In this document: piece after piece, positions 54,232 through 63,138 of the stretch
How positions within the stretch are numbered: position 1 is the first letter of the stretch
How the letters are laid out: the number at the start of each line of letters is the position of its first letter
Source of the DNA: CAZELM01 sp964512995
GTDB lineage: Bacteria; CSSED10-310
Length of the DNA stretch: 64,000 nucleotides
Reading direction: 5' to 3'
Assembly: GCA_964512995.1 (NCBI GenBank)
Contig: CAZELM010000003.1
Span: forward strand, 62,001-126,000
Program-made: the position numbers and the translations under genes
The notes under the pieces: generated by a model
Seen by the model: the letters and a program-made list of their open reading frames with translations, nothing else
The model's database searches: none
What the model was told of the DNA's origin: nothing

Positions 54232-56346
54232 TTATTCTTCGTTTTTCCCTTCCGCGTCCTTTTCTTCGGCTTTCTGTGGTTTGATTCCTTCCTTTGCCAA
54301 AGCCAGTAACTCGGTTTTGACTCGTGCATGATCCGGATTCCACTTTAGAATTTCCTGATACCGATTTGCAGCCTCCTGTTTCATCCCCACAGATTTCAAG
54401 TAATTCGCCAGGGTCATTTTCAGTTCATTGTTACCGGGATCTATATCAATGGCCATTTCATAGTTTTTGATAGCATCCAAACGTGTTTCTGCTTGACTCG
54501 CTTGGATTTCTGCAAGCTTAATATGAAATGCCGCCTGTCCCGGCGATAAAGAAATGGCCTTTTTGATCAATTGAATTGCTCGACCGGCATCGTTTTTTTG
54601 TTTGAAGGCAATCAATCCTGACTGGAAAAATTTCGTCGCATTATTCAATCGTTCTTCCTTGGAAATATCCTCTAAGATAGAATAATACACCGGACTGTTG
54701 GGATCATATTCGATGGCCTGCCTGAAAATCTTTCGGGCGTTATCATAATTTCCCGCCTTCATCTCTGCCATTCCTTTGTTGAAGAGACCCATTGCCAAGG
54801 ATTTCTTGCGATCGATATCCTCCCGTGTTTCACGGAGCGATCCGAGATATTGACGCCGCAATTTAGGATCCATCAGAGTTGTATAGGCTTTTTTGAGGGT
54901 TTCCCGGACCTGCACTGCTTTGTCTAAAATTCCCTTGTCATAGTCTTCAATATGGATGCCTTTCGGATTGATTTTATGGATGGCTTTCACAAATGCTTTA
55001 TGAATAGCTTTCCGGTCCGCGTTTGCTGACACCTCCAGAATATCAAAATAGTTCAGACTTTTCAGATTCATTCTGTTATGCGCCATTGTCACGTTCGACA
55101 CAAATTTTCGATACCGAACTTTGGCCTCAACTTTTTCCTCCAATGTTTCCAGTCGTTCATCTTCGATGTCTTCCTCTTCTTTCTTCGGGGGAGCAGGTTT
55201 GGGTGGTATTTTGTGCGTGGGTGTCGGAATTGATTTGGGCTTTGGTGATTGGTCCAGCGATGGACGAACATCTTTTGGTAGCGGGGATTCAATAGAAGAT
55301 TCCCGGAGAGACCGGAGAGGTTGCTCCATCAATTTTTGATCGGACAGATCCATTTCATGATCATCCTGAATTCCCAGTTCTTTGAGATCCCCGAGTTCAA
55401 GAAATGATTCAATCGTGGATGTGATCGTAGACAGATCATCCATCCCTTCTGAAAGATCCGAGGAGGAAGATTTGCTCATAACAGGTTGCATCGGCATCTG
55501 GTCCAACGTTTGCTTGAAATTTTGGAGGATCGTGAGGAGATCTCCATCTTTGCCGATCAGTTTTTGAATAGTAAAAATTTTATCGACCAACTCCGAAACG
55601 ATCAGTCGGAGGAATGGCCGAGTATTAAAAAGCGTTTGAGTCTGGGGTTGAATAATTGAAAATATTTCCAGCCGGCCCAGATTGAGGAGAGATCGCATCA
55701 GAGGAGTCGGGGAGTCATCCCAATGCTGCCAAAATTTTCGAACTGTCGTTTGTGGAGCATACAATGAAAGAGCTTTGATATCCCATAAGTCCAGTTTTTT
55801 CATCGTCTCTTCGAGCATTTCAACTGGACCAATCCAGTAGATACGAAGATCAAAATCAGGATATATCGCTCTGAATTCTTTAAGAAATTTTACATCAGAA
55901 ATTAATTCCCGGACTGCTTTTGAAAAATAGTCATCCAAGGTGAGGAGATTTGCCGGCGGCTTTTCCTGTAACTCAAAGGACCCTTCTTCCTCCGATAACA
56001 GGTTAAAAAAAATCGTTTCGGCTTGATGAAATCGAGCCTGTTCCAACTGCTCTGCATTGATAATCTCCAGGCTGAGCAATGAATCTTCTACGTCTTTGAG
56101 GGTTTTTGCAGTAGCAGATAATTCTTTCAGTTTTGCAGCGGGGGCTAACTTTCGCTGGATGAAAATGTTAAATATTGATGAAACCTGAGGAGTGCTGTTG
56201 ATTGCGGTAAGCATTCCCGCCTGACCACTTATCTGATAAGTGGTCTTATGTGCTTGAATGATCAAATGCCGAGGCTTTGAATCAGCCGTCGCCATGTGTA
56301 ACAACTCGGCAATGGTCAATGCACCAGTGTTGCCTTCAAACGCCAT
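54232..56346 (-). CDS. PATAN (DUF4388)-J-like-TPR protein
   Basis: The protein has about 704 residues from ATG 56346, with AGGA upstream. The N-terminal region (about 1-125) resembles the DUF4388/PATAN module ('FEGNTGALTIAELLHMA', 'GQAGMLTAINSTP') found in signalling proteins. A long middle helical part and a Pro/Lys-rich linker (about 340-390) follow. Around 430-500 lies a J-like domain ('NYFDILEVSANADRKAIHKAFVKAIH') where the HPD triad needed to stimulate DnaK is missing ('HKINP'). Four or so TPR units (about 510-690) end the protein. Related architectures occur in Myxococcota-like bacteria; the exact role is unknown, probably scaffolding or regulation. Confidence 0.7.
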   Translation of the reverse strand: MAFEGNTGALTIAELLHMATADSKPRHLIIQAHKTTYQISGQAGMLTAINSTPQVSSIFNIFIQRKLAPAAKLKELSATAKTLKDVEDSLLSLEIINAEQLEQARFHQAETIFFNLLSEEEGSFELQEKPPANLLTLDDYFSKAVRELISDVKFLKEFRAIYPDFDLRIYWIGPVEMLEETMKKLDLWDIKALSLYAPQTTVRKFWQHWDDSPTPLMRSLLNLGRLEIFSIIQPQTQTLFNTRPFLRLIVSELVDKIFTIQKLIGKDGDLLTILQNFKQTLDQMPMQPVMSKSSSSDLSEGMDDLSTITSTIESFLELGDLKELGIQDDHEMDLSDQKLMEQPLRSLRESSIESPLPKDVRPSLDQSPKPKSIPTPTHKIPPKPAPPKKEEEDIEDERLETLEEKVEAKVRYRKFVSNVTMAHNRMNLKSLNYFDILEVSANADRKAIHKAFVKAIHKINPKGIHIEDYDKGILDKAVQVRETLKKAYTTLMDPKLRRQYLGSLRETREDIDRKKSLAMGLFNKGMAEMKAGNYDNARKIFRQAIEYDPNSPVYYSILEDISKEERLNNATKFFQSGLIAFKQKNDAGRAIQLIKKAISLSPGQAAFHIKLAEIQASQAETRLDAIKNYEMAIDIDPGNNELKMTLANYLKSVGMKQEAANRYQEILKWNPDHARVKTELLALAKEGIKPQKAEEKDAEGKNEE

Positions 56347-56461
56347 GAATATTCCTGCCTTTTGGAAGGGCAAAGCCCAGTTAAAAAAACATGGTGATAG
56401 GCGATATAGTTTATTTGAGGGAGTAAAAAAAATACCTGCGTGGAACTCATAAGTTTTAAAA

Positions 56462-56535
56462 TCGGGGCGAGAGGATTTGAACCTCCGGCCTCCTGCTCCC
56501 GAAGCAGGCGCGCTACCAAACTGCGCTACGCCCCG
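56462..56535 (-). tRNA. tRNA-Pro (anticodon CGG)
   Basis: On the minus strand CGGGGCG pairs with CGCCCCG. The anticodon stem CCTGC/GCAGG encloses TTCGGGA, giving CGG. The T arm is GGTTCAAATCC. A second proline tRNA, with GGG, lies on the other side of pcm. Confidence 0.96.
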
Positions 56536-56671
56536 TTTATAATGCCTTTGCCGTCAAGCAAGGTGAAAGATAATGGAAAGAGAAAAAATGTGCAAGTAAA
56601 AACTCCTGCTCATTTCCGACATATATCAGAAACGACCAGTTTCACCGACCAGATCATCATCCATCCTGGTA

Positions 56672-57346
56672 TCAGCATCTTGTTTGCCATCCATTTTTGC
56701 CGATCAGATCGACAAACTCACAATTTGATTCCTCCTCAACATGAAAGGTCTCTCCAAGACGGGTTACAATCGTTATTTTTTGCGCTTTTCGTTCACCCAC
56801 CGGAATAATCAGTCGGCCGTTCGTATTCAATTGCCGGCATAATGATTCCGGAATTTCAGGCGATCCAGCCGATACGACGATACGATCAAATGGAGCAGCA
56901 TCCGGCCATCCCTGAGAGCCATCCCCCCATTCAATTCGAACCGAGTAAAAACCCAGTTGTGCCAATGTTCTTTTGGCCTTTTTTACAAATGATTCAATCC
57001 GCTCGACGGAATAGACCTTTCCCGAGAGTTCGGACAGGATTGCGGTTTGATACCCTGATCCGGTTCCAATCTCCAACACCCGATGCTGTGGACCGACTTG
57101 CAGGAGTTCTATCATCCTGGCAACAGTGGATGGGTGCGAGATCGTCTGATCGAAACCAATGGGAAGCGGCTGATCGCGATAGGCCAGAGAGTTGAAGGCT
57201 TCATCTACAAATAAATGACGTGGAATCTTTCTGAAAGCATTGATAATACGCTGATCTGTGAGGATTTTAAATTTGACAAACTGGTCAATCAATTGGTCGC
57301 GTGCAATTTTATACTTCAATGTTTCCGAAAATTGTAAGACTGTCAT
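56672..57346 (-). CDS. pcm: Protein-L-isoaspartate O-methyltransferase
   Basis: The 224-residue enzyme uses S-adenosylmethionine to methylate abnormal L-isoaspartyl residues and start their repair. The family marks are 'IPRHLFV', 'QTISHPSTVARMIELL', the SAM site 'VLEIGTGSGYQTAIL', 'FDRIVVSAGSPEIPESL' and 'GRLIIPVG'. The start at ATG 57346 has a weak ribosome site. It lies between two tRNA-Pro genes. The common neighbour surE is not in view. Confidence 0.94.
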   Translation of the reverse strand: MTVLQFSETLKYKIARDQLIDQFVKFKILTDQRIINAFRKIPRHLFVDEAFNSLAYRDQPLPIGFDQTISHPSTVARMIELLQVGPQHRVLEIGTGSGYQTAILSELSGKVYSVERIESFVKKAKRTLAQLGFYSVRIEWGDGSQGWPDAAPFDRIVVSAGSPEIPESLCRQLNTNGRLIIPVGERKAQKITIVTRLGETFHVEEESNCEFVDLIGKNGWQTRC

Positions 57347-57368
57347 TATTGCACATATTAAAAAATGG

Positions 57369-57443
<75 letters not shown>

Positions 57444-57457
57444 CAACTGGCGATTCA

Positions 57458-57781
57458 TTATCGTAATGCAGAGAGGATTTCTTGTAAACTGTTTTTTAGT
57501 TCGCGCAGAGACTTTTTGACATCGTCTGTCAGCCCATCCGTCTGAGATTGCTGTAACCGATTCTTAGCTCCCGGTAATGTCAACTTTTCGCTATACCGAA
57601 AATGAGCGATTTTTTTTACGATCGCAATATCATCTTCCGTATATAAACGTTGACCGGTCGAGCTCTTCGTCGGTTTCAATTCCGGAAACTCCGTTTCCCA
57701 ATACCTCAAGACATAAGTTGGAATGTTTAGCATCCGTCCAACTTCGCCGATCCGATATGTACGTTTGGATTGATTCGCCAT
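57458..57781 (-). CDS. MerR-family transcriptional regulator
   Basis: From ATG 57781 the protein has about 107 residues. The N-terminal winged helix 'YRIGEVGRMLNIPTYVLRYWETEFPELKP' (partly quoted) and 'GQRLYTEDDIAIVKKI' match the MerR DNA-binding fold, followed by a coiled coil. There is no C-terminal effector domain and no metal-binding cysteine. Short proteins of this kind near tRNA genes and ihfA are common in Deltaproteobacteria-like genomes; their targets are poorly known. A longer reading upstream lacks a suitable start. Confidence 0.82.
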   Translation of the reverse strand: MANQSKRTYRIGEVGRMLNIPTYVLRYWETEFPELKPTKSSTGQRLYTEDDIAIVKKIAHFRYSEKLTLPGAKNRLQQSQTDGLTDDVKKSLRELKNSLQEILSALR

Positions 57782-57937
57782 TATTAGCGGATACCTCCAT
57801 CCCACTGGCTGGACCCGCACATCATCGGGTTTTCATCATTCATGAATCCGTCACTCCTTCGAACAGCTCTCCGTTATCTGATTGCTCTCGATTTCAAATA
57901 TATGGATAAGTGTCTCCAATTTCATCAAAAATTCAGA

Positions 57938-58750
57938 TTATCCGCGTTTTGAAGATGAGTAAGTGGGCGAATAGGTTAATCTTTTTGTCGTTTTGACCGG
58001 TCGTTTGTCCCTTGTAACAAGCGTTTTCTTTTCCCATTCTAAAAGAGCACGAATCTCTTTTGGATGGAGATACCGAAACTGGCCGGGTTCCAGATTACCC
58101 AGATCGATGGATCCGATGGAAGTTCGGATGAGTTTGACAACCGGATGACCTGTCGCTTCGCCCATCCGCCTCACTTGCCGGTTGACTCCGCCTGTCAGAG
58201 TAATTTCAATCCATGCATTTTTGCGCGTTGTTTCGGTAATTCTTGCGGAGACAGCCTTCAGGAGTTTTCCATGATCGAATACTCCTTTTTTCCATTTCAG
58301 GAGCATTTCCGGTGATGGAATGTTCCTCACTTTGGCCAGATATGTTTTCGGAACCCGGTTACTCGGGTGAGCGATCCGGTTTGCCCAGATTCCATCATTG
58401 GTATAGAGAATCGCTCCTTCCGTCTGAAAATCCAGTCGACCAACCGGAAATAACCGCATTCGGAAATCAGGCAGAAGCGTTTTAGCCAGAGGACGGCCTT
58501 CCGGATCTTCATCACTGACCAGATAACCTCTGGGTTTATATAACAAGATGTAAATGTATTCAGGCGCTGGCTCAACAGGGATGTTATCTACTATGATCTT
58601 GTCGATACCTTCCACAATCCGGGTTCCCAGTCTGGCACATTCACCATTGACAGTAACGCGGCTCTCCTTTATCAACTGATCACAGTATCTCCTGGATCCG
58701 ATTCCTGAGCCTGAAAGAAATCGAACTAATGGGATTTCATCTGCACTCAT
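57938..58750 (-). CDS. rluB: 23S rRNA/tRNA pseudouridine synthase (RsuA/RluB/RluE family)
   Basis: The 270-residue protein has an N-terminal S4 domain ('VRFLSGSGIGSRRYCDQLIKE') and the catalytic pseudouridine-synthase core with 'GRLDFQTEGAILYTNDG', where the aspartate is the nucleophile, and 'TGGVNRQVRRMGEATGHPV'. RluB, which modifies 23S U2605, is the most likely member because it so often adjoins scpB. ATG 58750 overlaps the scpB stop by four bases and has AAGGTGA upstream. Confidence 0.9.
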   Translation of the reverse strand: MSADEIPLVRFLSGSGIGSRRYCDQLIKESRVTVNGECARLGTRIVEGIDKIIVDNIPVEPAPEYIYILLYKPRGYLVSDEDPEGRPLAKTLLPDFRMRLFPVGRLDFQTEGAILYTNDGIWANRIAHPSNRVPKTYLAKVRNIPSPEMLLKWKKGVFDHGKLLKAVSARITETTRKNAWIEITLTGGVNRQVRRMGEATGHPVVKLIRTSIGSIDLGNLEPGQFRYLHPKEIRALLEWEKKTLVTRDKRPVKTTKRLTYSPTYSSSKRG

Positions 58751-59418
58751 ATTTCACCTTGAACTCTTTCTGAATCTCGTTTTGTATGATTGTTGTCTGT
58801 CAATTGTTGAATAGTTCCCGTTGATTGCTCATTGCCTGAGGCCGAAGACGGTATGTCTTCATCCAATTTTTTATCAGTGAGGAGTTTTTCAAATTCCTTC
58901 AAAGAGGGTAATGATCTGAGATCCGACAATCCGAAATCGATTAAAAATTTAGGTGTTGTTCCATAGAGTATCGGATTGCCGGGTCCTTTGCGCCGACCCA
59001 GGATCGAGATAAGATTCTTTTCGAGTAGATTCCGCAGAACACCCCCACAATCCACTCCACGTATCTGCTCGACTTCCGGCAGAGTAATCGGTTGCTGATA
59101 CGCAATGATGGCCAATGTTTCCAGCGCTGGTCTGGAAAGCCGGGCTTTTAGCTGGACGGTCTGTAGTCGTTTGATATTGGAGTAATATTCAGGTTTTGTT
59201 GCGAACTGGAATCCACCCGCTACTTCCAGAATCGTCATACCCATCGACCGTGATTCAAAATCCTTCCGAAACAAAGCGAATTTCTCCTCAATTTTCTTGC
59301 GATCGTCAATCGTATCTCCCAATGCCTTTACCAGAGATTCCATTGTCAGGGGTTCGATGGACACATACAGCAAAGCTTCACATAATCCGAAAAAGAAAGG
59401 ATCTTCCATAATGACCAT
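58747..59418 (-). CDS. scpB: Segregation and condensation protein B
   Basis: ScpB of about 223 residues from ATG 59418, four bases after the scpA stop; ATG 59409 and a longer start at 59457 are possible. It is a dimeric double winged-helix kleisin-interacting protein that works with ScpA and Smc in chromosome segregation. 'EALLYVSIEPLTMESLVKAL', 'LKARLSRPALETLAIIAYQQPIT' (partly quoted), 'RGVDCGGVLRNLLEKNLI' and 'GRRKGPGNPILYGTT' are typical. A Ser/Thr-rich tail ends it. smc is not in the window. Confidence 0.93.
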   Translation of the reverse strand: MVIMEDPFFFGLCEALLYVSIEPLTMESLVKALGDTIDDRKKIEEKFALFRKDFESRSMGMTILEVAGGFQFATKPEYYSNIKRLQTVQLKARLSRPALETLAIIAYQQPITLPEVEQIRGVDCGGVLRNLLEKNLISILGRRKGPGNPILYGTTPKFLIDFGLSDLRSLPSLKEFEKLLTDKKLDEDIPSSASGNEQSTGTIQQLTDNNHTKRDSERVQGEI

Positions 59419-59422
59419 ACTT

Positions 59423-60157
59423 CTATAATGATAACAAAGATATCCTGATATCTCCAAACTGCGTTTTCTGTCTTGCTCGAATCACCTGCATCCGCATCAA
59501 TTCCAAGATTGCCAGGAACACCACGATCGCCTCCTGCCGAGTCACACATTGATCAAACAGTTTATTGGCCATGACTATTTTTGATTCCGTCAGTAATCGC
59601 ATGAGTTCAGACATTTTCTCTCTTACGGAGATCCGGTTCGGGGTGATGAGATGCACCGGTGTCGACTGCTGGCGATGGATAACATTTTTTAACGCTCGCA
59701 ATAAATCCACCACCGATGCATGGTAAATCCACTCTGTCTGAATGCTGGTTTCATCGATCGGCGGTTCCCGGGAAACAAACCGGCACCGTTGATCACTCAT
59801 TCTCCCCAGAAAATCTCCCGCTTCGCGGAATAATTGATAGTGACGTAATCGATCGATCAATTGCTCCCGTATATCATCACCATGATCTGAGTCGGACTCG
59901 GATGACGCGTGTGCTGGTAATAAATATCGAGATTTGATGAACACCAATGTTGCCGCCATTACCAGATAGTCTCCTGCAATGTCCAGATCCATCTCTCGCA
60001 TGATATGTAACATTTCAAGATAACGGGCAGTGATTTGAGAGATGGAGACGACCGTAATATCAATCCGCTGTTCCTGAATCAGATGGAGTAAAAGATCGAG
60101 TGGTCCTTCAAACAATGCCAATGATACCCGGATAGATTCTGTCGGTTGGCTGGACAT
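59423..60157 (-). CDS. scpA: Segregation and condensation protein A
   Basis: ScpA of 244 residues is the bacterial kleisin that bridges the Smc heads. The N-terminal 'FEGPLDLLLHLIQEQRIDI', 'QITARYLEML', 'AGDYLVMAATLVFIKSRYLLP' (partly quoted) and the C-terminal winged helix with 'TRQEAIVVFLAILELMR' are all present. It is followed by scpB and preceded closely by the M50 protease gene, forming the widespread M50-scpA-scpB-rluB run. Confidence 0.94.
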   Translation of the reverse strand: MSSQPTESIRVSLALFEGPLDLLLHLIQEQRIDITVVSISQITARYLEMLHIMREMDLDIAGDYLVMAATLVFIKSRYLLPAHASSESDSDHGDDIREQLIDRLRHYQLFREAGDFLGRMSDQRCRFVSREPPIDETSIQTEWIYHASVVDLLRALKNVIHRQQSTPVHLITPNRISVREKMSELMRLLTESKIVMANKLFDQCVTRQEAIVVFLAILELMRMQVIRARQKTQFGDIRISLLSL

Positions 60158-60160
60158 AAT

Positions 60161-60823
60161 TTATTGAGAGATCAATGCAATATCATACAAAATCAAAAAG
60201 AACAGATTTCCGAGTGGCTGGAGATAATATTTTTCCAATTGATTCTGAAAAACAAAGATGATGATGAATAATATCGGGAAACTATTTTGTTGGAGTTGCA
60301 TGAATTTCAGGGAAGCTTGCGGAGACAGAAAAAGTTGTATGATGCTGGATCCATCGAGCGGAGGGATCGGTAACATGTTAAACAACATGAGAAACACATT
60401 AATGGAAATACTGATAGTCAGGATCCAGATGATGTATTGAAAAAAGAGCGCTCCAGACCCATCTCCGGCAACGGTCAGAAGCAACCGAATCAACAAAGCA
60501 GAAAAAAAAGCCAACAGGAGGTTTGACAAGGGACCAGCCAGTGCAATGATCGCATCGTCACGAACTGGATTTCGAAGATTTCGAATGTCCACCGGCACCG
60601 GTTTCGCCCATCCAAATGCACCGGCACCGGAAATAGTGAGCAAAATCGGCAGAAGGATTGTGCCAAAAAGGTCAATGTGCATGATCGGATTCAGCGACAT
60701 CCGTCCCAATCGCCTGGCCGTCGGATCACCCAGGAAATTGGCGGTTGTTGCATGCGCCGCTTCGTGAAATGTCAGTGAGATCAGGATAACGATAATCGAA
60801 ACAATGATAAATGCTGGATCCAA
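60161..60823 (-). CDS. Site-2 protease-like membrane metalloprotease (M50B)
   Basis: The 220-residue membrane protein starts at TTG 60823 behind a GGGGG run. The zinc motif 'HEAAH' (H20, E21, H24) and the third ligand in 'NMLPIPPLDGS' are intact, so it should be an active intramembrane protease. About five or six membrane helices are visible. This short M50B type lacks PDZ and CBS domains and lies next to scpA in many genomes; its substrates are unknown. Confidence 0.9.
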   Translation of the reverse strand: MDPAFIIVSIIVILISLTFHEAAHATTANFLGDPTARRLGRMSLNPIMHIDLFGTILLPILLTISGAGAFGWAKPVPVDIRNLRNPVRDDAIIALAGPLSNLLLAFFSALLIRLLLTVAGDGSGALFFQYIIWILTISISINVFLMLFNMLPIPPLDGSSIIQLFLSPQASLKFMQLQQNSFPILFIIIFVFQNQLEKYYLQPLGNLFFLILYDIALISQ

Positions 60824-60889
60824 TTCAAAAATCCCCCTCTGGACAGATCATACCCATTTCACATCCAACTTCAACCAAGAATATCCATT

Positions 60890-61801
60890 TCATTGTTTCT
60901 CACGTGTGCGAGGATGATGCGTAAAAACAACAGATTTTAAATGTTCCTTGGACAGGTGCGTGTAAATTTCCGTTGTTGTGATTGAAGAATGGCCTAACAT
61001 TTCCTGGACCGATCTCAAATCCGCTCCGTTTGTAACCAGATGAGTGGCAAAGGTGTGGCGGATGGTATGAGGGGAAATCGTAATGGGTGCTCCAGCTTCC
61101 AAAGCATATTTTCTGACAATGGTCCAGACTGTGATCCGGCTTATTTTTTCACCGGACCGGTTCAGAAACAAATACGGTTGTGTTTCATTGTGTTTGATAT
61201 AGAGCGGCCGGCTTTCTTTGATATAGCGCTGAATCCATTCAATCGCTGACTGCCCGACTGGAATCAGCCGTTCCTTTTTTCCTTTTCCCATACAACGGAT
61301 AAACGCATGAGTCAGATGGAGATCGTGTAATTTGATGTTGGTGAGTTCGGACACACGCATGCCAGTGGCGTATAATGTTTCAAGGATGGTTCGATTCCGG
61401 ATGCCATCGCGGGTAGACGTATCAGGGCATTGGAAAATGCGATCAACCCAATGAAGGCTAATCTGTTTTGGCAGTCGTGGTGGAGAGTAATGGATGGATA
61501 TATCTTCGCTTGGATCATCCAGCAAGGCATTTTCTTCGATAAGAAACCGGCAAAAGGTTCGAATTGCGGAAAGTTTGCGTGCGATGCTGCGAGCTGACAA
61601 CCCAGATTGTTGAAGATTTTTCAAGAATTCCCGGATACTCTCCGAGGTGAAATCATCGAGTGTTTTCAGATTGGGAGTGTTTTTGAGAAATGAATTCAGA
61701 TCATTGGAATAGGAGCGTAGGGTATTGCGGGAAACACCACGCTCTACAATAAGATGATTGAGGAAATTCTGGAGATGCTTATTGAGATATATCAGCGTGA
61801 T
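60890..61801 (-). CDS. xerD: Tyrosine recombinase XerC/XerD
   Basis: The catalytic part shows 'LYATGMRVSELTNIKLHDL', 'GKGKKERLIPV', 'ISPHTIRHTFATHLVTNGADLRSVQEMLGHSSI' (partly quoted) and the tyrosine in 'TEIYTHLS', the R-K-H-R-H/W-Y set of site-specific recombinases that resolve chromosome dimers. The frame stays open upstream of TTG 61624 for 59 codons that encode a normal N-terminal SAM-like domain ('LQNFLNHLIVERGVSRNTL'), but contain no ATG, GTG or TTG. GGAGG lies six bases before ATC 61799-61801, giving 303 residues, the family length. A frameshift from ATG near 61831 is the alternative. Confidence 0.85.
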   Translation of the reverse strand: MTLIYLNKHLQNFLNHLIVERGVSRNTLRSYSNDLNSFLKNTPNLKTLDDFTSESIREFLKNLQQSGLSARSIARKLSAIRTFCRFLIEENALLDDPSEDISIHYSPPRLPKQISLHWVDRIFQCPDTSTRDGIRNRTILETLYATGMRVSELTNIKLHDLHLTHAFIRCMGKGKKERLIPVGQSAIEWIQRYIKESRPLYIKHNETQPYLFLNRSGEKISRITVWTIVRKYALEAGAPITISPHTIRHTFATHLVTNGADLRSVQEMLGHSSITTTEIYTHLSKEHLKSVVFTHHPRTREKQ

Positions 61802-61851
61802 CTTCTGCCTCCACAGAATATTCTGTCATGATGTTTTCGACAACAAAACGG

Positions 61852-62703
61852 TCAGGATGATTTCTTGGTGCTGGGTTTGAGAAAAGGTAAGGGAAGGATT
61901 TCTTTCATCACTGGTTCCCCAATGATCTGACTGATAGCGCCACTTGTACCGAATTGCGTCAGTGTGAGGGTGTTTTCATATCGGACCGGTGGCTTCTGCT
62001 CCTGATCCGGTTTGGATTTATTAACTGAGGTTGTCAGACTGGTATGAACCACTTTGATGAGGCCACCGAATGGAATTTTCCCGTCAATATAATACTCCGT
62101 CGTACTTTCTGTCATGTCTTCCAGATTCAGAAATCCCAGATTTACTCCGGAAGAAAAAACACGGCTGCTCTTTATCCCTTTTCCGATCACTTCCTGCCCA
62201 TTGAGGGTCATTCGTAATTCCGGGAGTTCGGTTGTCGTCGGCGCTGTCTGATCTTTAACATTTCCGAATCGACGGGATTTGGTGCTTTCAACAAATGTTG
62301 GCGCATATCGTTTGAGATGCTGAGCGGGGATTTCTTCGGGGGTCTGGGAGTTTTCCTGGATAATGATCCGTTTGATTTCTCCCCAAAATTGAAAGCCATC
62401 CTGAGCACTGAAATTTTTCTGTTCTTCGGCCAGAAATTTGGTAATCCGTATGAGTTCCGGACTGTCCTCCCGAATCTCAATCCAATAATACGGCTTATTA
62501 TCAACCATTTCCTTGCCGACAGATGCAACTTTCAATATACCTGTAAATTCGTTTCCTTCAGAGTCTTTGCTGATTTTATCATAGAGCACCCATGAGCCAT
62601 CCGGCCAGAGTGTTGCCTGAGGAACCTCCGATCTGCTGCAACCGATAAACGCTGACACTATGACACTTAGCAAAATCGCTATGTTTCGCTGAATCCGTTG
62701 CAT
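61852..62703 (-). CDS. Putative lipoprotein of unknown function
   Basis: From ATG 62703, with GGAGG five bases upstream, the protein has 283 residues. A signal peptide ends in a lipobox ('AFIGC', C22), so it should be lipid-anchored. The mature part is polar and probably beta-rich, with 'WPDGSWVLYDK' near the start, 'YYWIEIREDSPE' and 'STTEYYIDGKIPFGGLIKV', reminiscent of periplasmic proteins that bind lipid or heparinase-like ligands, but I recognise no family. It is followed by xerD after about 50 bases. Confidence 0.6.
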   Translation of the reverse strand: MQRIQRNIAILLSVIVSAFIGCSRSEVPQATLWPDGSWVLYDKISKDSEGNEFTGILKVASVGKEMVDNKPYYWIEIREDSPELIRITKFLAEEQKNFSAQDGFQFWGEIKRIIIQENSQTPEEIPAQHLKRYAPTFVESTKSRRFGNVKDQTAPTTTELPELRMTLNGQEVIGKGIKSSRVFSSGVNLGFLNLEDMTESTTEYYIDGKIPFGGLIKVVHTSLTTSVNKSKPDQEQKPPVRYENTLTLTQFGTSGAISQIIGEPVMKEILPLPFLKPSTKKSS

Positions 62704-62754
62704 GTAAACCTCCGGTTTCCTATCCAAAAACCAGCACTTTCTTACGATGAACGC

Positions 62755-63030
62755 CTACGAATTTTTTACAGCCAGAAATTGTATATTGCGATTGAGTCTT
62801 GATTTTGTCCGGGAAGCTGTATTTCGATGAATGATCCCTTTGGCGGCCATCCGGTCAACGATGGGCACCATGACCTGAAATTTGGCACGAGCTTCTTCGA
62901 GATTCCCTGAACTCAGAGCGTTTCGGACACCTTTTATGGCATTTCGAACACGTGTTCGTTTTGCCTTGTTCCGAAGAGTTCTTACTTTATCCTGTCGTAT
63001 TCTTTTGATCGCTGATTTGTGATGCGCCAT
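62755..63030 (-). CDS. rpsT: 30S ribosomal protein S20
   Basis: S20 of 91 residues is a three-helix bundle binding the 5' and 3' minor domains of 16S rRNA. 'AHHKSAIKRIRQDKVRTLRNKA' (partly quoted), 'DRMAAKGIIHRNTASRTKSRL' (partly quoted) are the family marks. GGAGG lies upstream of ATG 63030. It is a stand-alone ribosomal gene, as usual. Confidence 0.97.
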   Translation of the reverse strand: MAHHKSAIKRIRQDKVRTLRNKAKRTRVRNAIKGVRNALSSGNLEEARAKFQVMVPIVDRMAAKGIIHRNTASRTKSRLNRNIQFLAVKNS

Positions 63031-63138
63031 AAATTTTTTTCCTCCAGAAATCCAAAATGGCTAAGGTCCAGGCAGCTTATGTAGCACTGTCACGAAAGAT
63101 ATTCAAGTATAAAGATAATGATATTCGGAAATCCGGGA

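Noticed and set aside
56440..56808. A 122-codon plus-strand frame over tRNA-Pro and the end of pcm
   Set aside because: It is antisense to tRNA-Pro and pcm, with the artefact 'GARGFEPPASCSRSRRATKLRYAPF'-type start (partly quoted).
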